Source of the DNA: JBEINZ01 sp040377825
GTDB lineage: Bacteria; Pseudomonadota; Alphaproteobacteria; Rhizobiales; Ancalomicrobiaceae
Assembly: GCA_040377825.1 (NCBI GenBank)
Contig: JBEINZ010000023.1
Coordinates: 1 to 21,287, forward strand
Direction: 5' to 3'
Length of the DNA: 21,287 bases
Made by a program: the position numbers and the translations under genes. This document shows, one piece after another, positions 16,361 through 21,287 of the stretch; position 1 is the stretch's first letter; every line of letters starts with the position of its first letter. A model generated the notes under the pieces. It ran no database searches and was not told where the DNA came from. It saw only the letters and a list, made by a program, of their open reading frames with translations.

Positions 16361-17713
16361 ATGGACGCAAAGTCGAACGACCAGCAGTCGATGGGATCTT
16401 CAGGCTGGCGCGAGGAACGCGGCGCGGCGTCGCTCGAGGACGTGTCCCGGACGATTCCGGTGCCGACGAGTGGGTCGGTCTTTCGCAAGGGCGTGGCTTT
16501 TCTCGGTCCCGGGTACTTGGTAGCTGTCGGGTACATGGACCCCGGTAACTGGGCGACGTCGATCGCCGGCGGCTCGCAATTCGGATACACACTGCTTTCA
16601 GTCGCGCTCTTATCCAACATCATGGCGATCATTCTTCAGGCGCTTTGCGCGCGCCTCGCGATCGCCACCGGCCGCGACCTCGCTCAAGCCTGTCGCGACG
16701 CTTTTCCCAGATGGGTGTCCTTCCCGCTTTGGGTCCTCGCGGAGCTCGCCATCGTGGCGACGGATCTGGCGGAAGTCATCGGTACCGCGATCGGCCTACA
16801 GCTCCTCTTCGGCCTGCCGCTGACCATCGGCGTGATCCTTACGGCCGCTGATGTGTTTCTTATTCTCGCGTTGCAACGGCTCGGCTTTCGCTATGTCGAG
16901 GCTTTCATCATCGCGCTATTGGGCGTCATCGCGATCGCCTTCGCGATTCAGATTTGGCTGGTGAAGCCTGATCTGGGGGGAATTCTCGGCGGGTTCATCC
17001 CAAGGCCCGAAATCGTCACGAATCCAGACATGCTCTATCTGGCGCTCGGCATTATCGGCGCGACCGTCATGCCGCATAATCTTTATCTGCATTCGGGCAT
17101 TATTGGCACGCGCGCGATCGGCCCCAGCCTCGCGGAGAAGCAGCAGGCCTACCGGTTCGCGCGGTTTGACTCCACCGTGGCGCTCATGTTCGCGCTGACA
17201 GTCAATGCGTCGATCCTCATCCTCGCAGCCGCCGCATTCAACGCGACCGGCCGCAGCACCGTCGCCGATCTCCACGATGCGCATAGCCTGCTCCAGCCGC
17301 TTCTCGGCTCCGCGCTTGCGCCGACCTTGTTCGGCATCGCGCTTTTGTGTTGCGGACTGAACTCCACGGTCACCGCGACACTTGCCGGGCAAATCGTCAT
17401 GGAGGGCTTCCTGCGGATCGAGTTGGCCCGCTGGCTGCGGCGGCTACTAACGCGGCTCGTTGCAATCGTGCCGGCCGTTTCGGTCATCCTGCTTTATGGC
17501 GAGGGCGAAATCGGCAAGCTTCTTATTCTAAGCCAAGTCGTCCTCAGCTTGCAGCTTCCCTTCGCGGTGATCCCGCTCGTCCTATTTACCGCCGACCGCG
17601 CGAAAATGGGCGCCTTGGTCGCCCCGCGCGCCGTGACACTGGTCGCGGCTTTTATCGCGACGGTGATCGTCACCTTGAATGCCAAGCTGATCTACGACTT
17701 CGTGTCCGGGTGA
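16361..17713 (+). CDS. mntH: Nramp-family divalent metal transporter MntH
   Basis: Proton-coupled Mn(II)/Fe(II) importer of the Nramp family, 450 aa, with about eleven hydrophobic segments. The metal-site signatures are D60-P-G-N-W in the first helix (GYMDPGNW) and M237-P-H239 in the sixth (ATVMPHNLYLHSG). A long hydrophilic N-terminus of about 40 residues precedes the core. A GTG immediately before the ATG (16358) is an alternative start and changes only one residue. The operator-like palindrome upstream points to manganese- or iron-responsive repression. The next gene begins 21 bp after the stop on the same strand. Confidence 0.95.
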   Translation: MDAKSNDQQSMGSSGWREERGAASLEDVSRTIPVPTSGSVFRKGVAFLGPGYLVAVGYMDPGNWATSIAGGSQFGYTLLSVALLSNIMAIILQALCARLAIATGRDLAQACRDAFPRWVSFPLWVLAELAIVATDLAEVIGTAIGLQLLFGLPLTIGVILTAADVFLILALQRLGFRYVEAFIIALLGVIAIAFAIQIWLVKPDLGGILGGFIPRPEIVTNPDMLYLALGIIGATVMPHNLYLHSGIIGTRAIGPSLAEKQQAYRFARFDSTVALMFALTVNASILILAAAAFNATGRSTVADLHDAHSLLQPLLGSALAPTLFGIALLCCGLNSTVTATLAGQIVMEGFLRIELARWLRRLLTRLVAIVPAVSVILLYGEGEIGKLLILSQVVLSLQLPFAVIPLVLFTADRAKMGALVAPRAVTLVAAFIATVIVTLNAKLIYDFVSG

Positions 17714-17734
17714 GCCAGACTGGTCGATGACCCT

Positions 17735-19138
17735 ATGGTAATCTCGCGGAACACGATTCGGGCGGGGCGATCGACGGTGGCACAAGCAGAGACCGAACAA
17801 TTGGCTAAGCTTCTCGGCCATGAGAAGCAGCGCGGTTTCTCAACGGTTGCAGGCTGGGGACTATTGGCGGTCGCCGCCTTTCTTGCTGCGTTCGTCTCCT
17901 GGCAATACTCGCCGTCGAGTTCGACTTTGGCGTCGGCGCGTGTTACCCCTGATCTGCCGGAAACCACGGGCTCCATAGCCGGTTCCCCATCGCCCACGAA
18001 TGCCACCGTGCCGGCAAATCGGAATGTCGGCGGCAATCGCATCACCACCGTATTGCCAGTGGCAGACGTACCGCTTCGGTCGAAGGATCTCGATCAGATC
18101 CGGATGGATCTGCAAGAGGTGAAACGCACGCTAGGTCGCCTTGAAACAGGCAATGACGCGCTCGAGCGGCGCGTCACAGGACTTGAGGATCAATACGCCG
18201 TCGTAACCGCAGGCATAGGACGCCTTGCAAGCGAGCCGCGTCTGCCGGCACTCGCGTCAAAGCAAGAAGCGGCCGCGCCGAACTCAAAACCCGAAGCGAG
18301 GGCGCCCTCAAACAGCCAAGTAGCGATCGCTAACCCGGCACCATCGGCTGGCGCCACGATCCCCCTTGGCAATGCCTCCGCCGCTGTCCCGGCAAGTCCC
18401 GCGCCTCAGGCGTCCGTGTCGACGAATGGAATGGCAAGTGTTGCCGCCGTGCAAGGTACGCCGTTGCAAGCGTCGTCCATGAGCGCGCAAGCCAATCCGC
18501 CGATCGCTGGCCAGGCCTCCGCAATGCCAAATGTTCCGCCCATTTCGCTTTCGCCGCCGGCTGCTCTGGTGCTCGGGCCCAATGCCGCGCCGGCGCGGGC
18601 TCAATTCACGCCACAAGCGCCAAATGTGGCGGCCCAAGGCCCCGATATCAAAAGCCCAACGCGCCGCCCTACTGGAGCCGATCCGATCGTGACCGGTTCG
18701 GTGACGTCTCCAAGCGCCGCCTCGACCGCCATCCCCGTCATGACAACGCAAATCAAGGCCGCGCCACAGGCTGCTTCACCTTTGGCGCCAAAAGCCGATG
18801 CCCTGTCGTTGGCATCGCCGGCTTCTCAGGAGCCGCCGAGGATCGACGCCTCGGCGGAAGATCCCGGTTCGTCAAAACTGGGTGTGGACATCGGCGGGCA
18901 GCGCAGTCTCGCCCAGCTTCGCAAGGCGTGGTCAGATCTTCAGAGGCGTCAACCGACGGCAACCAAAGGCTTGGTTCCACTCGCGCAGCTGAAGGAAGTC
19001 GCCAACGGGCTCGATATGCGCTTGGTCGTCGGCCCCTTCGCAAGCCAAACCGAGGCGATCAAGTTCTGCTCCGCCGCGCGTCTGTCCGCGGCGAATTGTG
19101 GAAAAACGACGTATTCGGGCCAGGCGGCGGTTCGTTAG
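17735..19138 (+). CDS. SPOR-type envelope protein with one membrane helix
   Basis: 467-aa protein of unknown specific role. It has a short cytoplasmic N-terminus, one membrane helix (about 37-57), a likely coiled coil (about 117-167, heptad-like KDLDQIRMDLQEVKRTLGRL), a long Ala/Pro/Ser-rich linker (about 170-380) and a C-terminal module (381-467). That module contains GVDIGGQRSLAQLRKAW and DMRLVVGPFASQTEAIKFC, resembling the SPOR-like end of many alphaproteobacterial proteins. SPOR domains bind denuded peptidoglycan at division sites, so a cell-envelope role is likely. The ATG lacks a clear ribosome binding site; a GTG at 17777 is an alternative start. It may be co-transcribed with mntH. Confidence 0.75.
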   Translation: MVISRNTIRAGRSTVAQAETEQLAKLLGHEKQRGFSTVAGWGLLAVAAFLAAFVSWQYSPSSSTLASARVTPDLPETTGSIAGSPSPTNATVPANRNVGGNRITTVLPVADVPLRSKDLDQIRMDLQEVKRTLGRLETGNDALERRVTGLEDQYAVVTAGIGRLASEPRLPALASKQEAAAPNSKPEARAPSNSQVAIANPAPSAGATIPLGNASAAVPASPAPQASVSTNGMASVAAVQGTPLQASSMSAQANPPIAGQASAMPNVPPISLSPPAALVLGPNAAPARAQFTPQAPNVAAQGPDIKSPTRRPTGADPIVTGSVTSPSAASTAIPVMTTQIKAAPQAASPLAPKADALSLASPASQEPPRIDASAEDPGSSKLGVDIGGQRSLAQLRKAWSDLQRRQPTATKGLVPLAQLKEVANGLDMRLVVGPFASQTEAIKFCSAARLSAANCGKTTYSGQAAVR

Positions 19139-19201
19139 AACAGGGTTTCCGCTCCCACGATGGGCGCGACACGGTCCTCGATCAATCACCCAATAGAACT
19201 C

Positions 19202-19226
19202 GCCGACCGGGACGTCCCCGGTCGGC
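19202..19226 (+). terminator. strong hairpin after the SPOR gene
   Basis: A perfect 10-bp stem, GCCGACCGGG/CCCGGTCGGC, with the 5-nt loop ACGTC starts about 60 bp after the SPOR gene stop. It is very stable, but the following sequence (GTTATC) has only a poor T-run, so intrinsic termination is possible rather than certain. Confidence 0.45.
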
Positions 19227-19250
19227 GTTATCACTCGTCCGAGTGCGGAC

Positions 19251-19415
19251 GTGATCGAGCTCGGCGAGGACGATGCCGCGTTGCTGGAGCGGGTTCGCCT
19301 GCCGCTTTACGGCGCGGATGACGGCGCGGCGCTGCGTGACATCCTGTTCACATGGTGGGAAGAGCGCTTCATGAAGGCGGAAAGCGGCGCGCCGGCGATT
19401 GGCGACAAGATCTGA
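19251..19415 (+). CDS. small hypothetical protein (54 aa)
   Basis: A short frame starting at GTG and reading VIELGEDDAALLERVRLPLY, with a later WWEERFMKAES near the end. I do not recognise a family. In its favour are GC-rich third positions matching the neighbours, an acidic, leucine-rich, helix-like composition, and GAG seven bases before the GTG. It lies just after the hairpin at 19202 and ends 3 bp before the convergent ccdA stop. The frame is open back to 19197, through the hairpin, but has no better start. The opposite-strand frame over the same DNA is arginine-rich and looks like a shadow. Confidence 0.42.
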   Translation: MIELGEDDAALLERVRLPLYGADDGAALRDILFTWWEERFMKAESGAPAIGDKI

Positions 19416-19418
19416 CAA

Positions 19419-20156
19419 TCACCCGATATAGGCGAGGCTGGGAAACAGCTCGAGCAGCCAGTTGCCGATCCGCGTGATCTGGCCGGTCATGAAGGCGAAG
19501 CCGGCGACGACCAGGGCCACGCCCATCGCCTTCTCAACCAGCCCCATATGCTGGCGAAACCGCTGCATGAGCGACATGAACGGCGCGGCGAAGAAGGCCG
19601 CTGCGAGGAACGGGATCCCGAGGCCGAGCGAATAGAGCACGAGGAGCCGCACCCCCTCCCCGAGCGTTTTCTGGCTGGCCGCGTAGACTAGGATCGTCTG
19701 TAGGATCGGCCCGATGCAGGGCGTCCAGCCGAAGCCGAACGCCAGACCCACCAAATAGGCCCCGATCGGCCCGGCCGGCCGCTGGGCGATCGAGATCCGC
19801 GCCTCGCGATAAAGCAAGGGAATGCGAAAAACACCGAGAAAGTGCAAGCCCATGAGGATGATCAGCGCGCCGGCGATGTAACCGATCGTTTCCATATAGG
19901 GCCGGACCACTTGGCCGAGCGCGGAGGCGGTGGCGCCGAGCAAGACGAAGACGGTCGAAAAGCCGAGTACGAAGGCGGCGGCAGACAGAATCGTCCGCCA
20001 CCAAGCGCGGGAATATTTCTCCGCGCCGCGATACTCTTCGATGCTCACGCCCGCGAGGTAGGCCAGATAGGGGGGAACCAGTGGCAGCACGCAGGGCGAC
20101 AGGAAGGAAATCAAGCCCGCCCCAACGGCGCCGGCGAGCGTCACGCTCGATTCCAT
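19419..20156 (-). CDS. ccdA: cytochrome c biogenesis protein CcdA
   Basis: Six-helix inner-membrane thiol transporter of the CcdA/DsbD-beta family, 245 aa. It passes reducing equivalents from cytoplasmic thioredoxin to the periplasm for cytochrome c assembly. The two redox cysteines sit in SFLSPCVLPLVPPYLAYLAG (C22, first helix) and GFGWTPCIGPIL (C147, fourth helix). Length and topology are normal. The ATG at 20154-20156 begins just before the first helix. No periplasmic thioredoxin partner is adjacent. Confidence 0.94.
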   Translation of the reverse strand: MESSVTLAGAVGAGLISFLSPCVLPLVPPYLAYLAGVSIEEYRGAEKYSRAWWRTILSAAAFVLGFSTVFVLLGATASALGQVVRPYMETIGYIAGALIILMGLHFLGVFRIPLLYREARISIAQRPAGPIGAYLVGLAFGFGWTPCIGPILQTILVYAASQKTLGEGVRLLVLYSLGLGIPFLAAAFFAAPFMSLMQRFRQHMGLVEKAMGVALVVAGFAFMTGQITRIGNWLLELFPSLAYIG

Positions 20157-20267
20157 GGAGTCATCCCACCTTTGTCACCATTGCGGCCAGCCGTCATCGA
20201 TCATTCGCCGCGCCCGCCGACAGTCCTATAGCTGAAGACGCACAAAGAATGGAATTCACCTTCGCGC

Positions 20268-20390
20268 GAGAGCCTGCGACTTTCTCTCGGATCGAAGCGA
20301 TCCGAGAGAAAAGGGTGCGGATCAAGTCATTGAAATTACGCCAGTTTCCTGTCGATCGGATGATCCGACCCGATCCGGAATAGCTCTAAG
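20268..20390 (+). repeat. two-hairpin intergenic repeat, copy B
   Basis: Second copy of the element at 6911-7022, here on the plus strand between ccdA and tRNA-Lys. The first hairpin is a perfect 14-bp stem with loop AAG (20281-20294 with 20298-20311). The right part shares the block ending CGATCGGATGA (20353-20363) and adds the small palindrome TCGGAT-G-ATCCGA (20356-20368). The stem differs from copy A at several positions, but the opposite arm changes to match, so pairing is kept. A run of nine C (20401-20409) follows shortly after. Confidence 0.75.
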
Positions 20391-20480
20391 CCGCGCGCCG
20401 CCCCCCCCCAGGGGCCAAAGCGCCGCAGAACCGTCCCGTCGTGGCGGCCATCCCTGCGACAACGACTTCGGACAACCGCC

Positions 20481-20509
20481 TTGACCAAGCAAAGCCCCGC
20501 CCCTATGGT
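20481..20509 (+). promoter_or_regulatory. candidate tRNA-Lys promoter
   Basis: TTGACC (20481-20486), a 17-bp spacer and TATGGT (20504-20509) form a good sigma-70 match about 90 bp before the tRNA 5' end. Nothing else in 20391-20602 looks coding. Confidence 0.5.
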
Positions 20510-20602
20510 CCGCCCGCTTCGACGGGGCGGCCAAACGCCACCCCGCCGGAGCGTCCACGCCCGCTCCCAGCCAAGTCTCGGACGTCGCGACGGACGCCAA
20601 TA

Positions 20603-20677
20603 GGGCCGGTAGCTCAGTGGTAGAGCACGTGACTTTTAATCATGTGGTCGCGGGTTCGATCCCCGCCCGGCTCACCA
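20603..20677 (+). tRNA. tRNA-Lys (anticodon TTT)
   Basis: Complete cloverleaf. The acceptor stem is GGGCCGG with CCGGCTC (one G-T pair), then the D arm GCTC-AGTGGTA-GAGC. The anticodon arm is CGTGA-CTTTTAA-TCATG, with TTT at 20635-20637. The T arm is GCGGG-TTCGATC-CCCGC, followed by discriminator A and an encoded CCA (20675-20677). It reads AAA/AAG lysine codons. Confidence 0.97.
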
Positions 20678-20897
20678 AATAACATTTTCAATAGAGTCAC
20701 TTAGCGAGCATCCCGCCTGGGGGCGACGAGTGCGAGACGGTCTCAGGTAACAAACGCTCGTCCAATCGAAGGCAAGGGCTGCTAAGGGCATCCAAAAGAA
20801 CGCGCGGTCGTCCAGCCATAAAGGGTGCGGTGTTCGACGATGATCTGCATAACCATTGAGAGCCCGGGACATCCCGTAATCACTCGACCAATGAAAA

Positions 20898-20920
20898 CGG
20901 GCGGGTTGTTTGCCCGCCCG
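20898..20920 (-). terminator. rho-independent terminator of the 89-aa gene
   Basis: On the minus strand CGGGCGGG-CAAACAA-CCCGCCCG forms an 8-bp GC stem directly followed by TTTTC. It lies about 30 bp after the stop of the minus-strand gene at 20948. The rest of 20678-20947 shows no convincing gene. Confidence 0.75.
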
Positions 20921-20947
20921 CATGGTCTGTTGGTCAACGATCGCATC

Positions 20948-21217
20948 TCACCCGGCGAGCGCCGCCCTCGCCTCCTCCTCCGCCTTCGACCCCTTCGACC
21001 ACTCCCACGCGCCGCGAGGCTTATGAGCCTTGGCTAATTCGGGAAATTTCTTCGCTTCCCTGACCGCGATACGAAGCTTCTCACGAGCGAGCCTCGGGTC
21101 GAGCTTCAGCTCGGCGCGGAGGGTTTTGAGTGTCACGATGTCGGTGGCCCGAGGGGTACTCGCCTCGGGCTTGAGCACAGACATCGGCTTGGCGGAAACG
21201 GCATTCGTCGTCGTCAT
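20948..21217 (-). CDS. small conserved-looking hypothetical protein (89 aa)
   Basis: I do not recognise a named family. The first 35 residues are Thr/Ser/Pro-rich and probably disordered. The rest is basic and helical, with VTLKTLRAELKLDPRLAREK followed by HKPRGAWEWSKGS and an alanine-rich end. A helical nucleic-acid-binding module is one possibility, not shown. The ATG at 21215-21217 has an ideal AAGGAGG seven bases upstream, so the open frame to 21250 is not used. It has its own terminator and appears to be a single-gene unit. The strong translation signal suggests it is well expressed. Confidence 0.75.
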   Translation of the reverse strand: MTTTNAVSAKPMSVLKPEASTPRATDIVTLKTLRAELKLDPRLAREKLRIAVREAKKFPELAKAHKPRGAWEWSKGSKAEEEARAALAG

Positions 21218-21287
21218 GATCGTCCCTCCTTCGTTGGACGATCCGTTCAATAAGACGAGGCTTGCAGGCGTGTCAGGAGAAATCCCA

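Noticed and set aside
16104..16592. Minus-strand open frame of 162 codons ending SSVIALGLAFR, like the last strand of an outer-membrane barrel
   Set aside because: The rest of the frame is Arg/Ser/Pro-rich, overlaps mntH and its operator, and shows no barrel pattern. The end matches by chance or, at most, is a tiny remnant.
19182..19418. Minus-strand frame starting right after the ccdA stop
   Set aside because: Starts at TTG, arginine-rich, and the opposite strand over the same DNA looks much more like coding sequence.
20322..20600. Minus-strand open frame overlapping repeat copy B and the tRNA promoter
   Set aside because: Gly/Arg/Ala-rich composition, no family similarity, and it covers a repeat and promoter elements.
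20672..20923. Minus-strand 83-codon frame next to tRNA-Lys
   Set aside because: It overlaps the tRNA 3' end and the terminator of the neighbouring gene, and the composition is not protein-like.
1..21287. CRISPR array, transposon, prophage or defence island
   Set aside because: No regularly spaced repeats, transposase, integrase, phage structural genes or known defence proteins were seen.

Overview
The window is chromosomal DNA of an alphaproteobacterium, most likely a member of the Hyphomicrobiales (Rhizobiales). The evidence is the dusB-ntrB-ntrC / ntrY-ntrX / hfq-hflX arrangement, a fused ispDF gene, an ExoR-type periplasmic Sel1 protein, an alphaproteobacterial SPOR-type envelope protein, GC-rich codon use, and an intergenic hairpin repeat rich in GATCCGA/TCGGATC. 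Genus cannot be fixed from the sequence; Beijerinckiaceae-like relatives are only a guess.

Region 1 (1-11535) reads mainly on the minus strand and is a nitrogen-control block. In order of transcription it holds dusB, ntrB and ntrC (dusB and ntrB overlap by ATGA; ntrB and ntrC are 14 bp apart), then ntrY, ntrX, a D-amino-acid aminotransferase-like gene, hfq and hflX. NtrB and NtrC are a complete sigma-54 two-component pair with an intact GAFTGA loop. NtrY and NtrX form the membrane-linked pair, and NtrX lacks that loop. The run is interrupted between ntrC and ntrY by a plus-strand glycerophosphodiester phosphodiesterase gene, preceded by a two-hairpin repeat. Hfq and HflX close the block, with the hflX start directly abutting the hfq stop.

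Region 2 (11728-14719) reads on the plus strand: ispDF (two MEP-pathway steps), pncC/cinA (NMN deamidase), xth (exonuclease III) and a GFA-family zinc protein overlapping xth by ATGA.

Region 3 (14735-19415) has exoR on the minus strand, convergent with the GFA gene. A roughly 800-bp non-coding stretch follows, with nested inverted repeats and a Mur/Fur-like palindrome just upstream of mntH. Then come mntH, a SPOR-type envelope protein, a strong hairpin and a probable 54-aa small ORF.

Region 4 (19419-21287) has ccdA (minus), a second copy of the hairpin repeat, tRNA-Lys(TTT) with a candidate promoter, and an 89-aa unknown protein on the minus strand with a very good ribosome binding site and its own terminator.

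Most of the window is ordinary core genome. I see no CRISPR array, transposase, phage gene or defence system. The best candidates for something undescribed are the two-copy hairpin repeat with compensatory stem changes, the structured exoR-mntH intergenic region and the small orphan genes.
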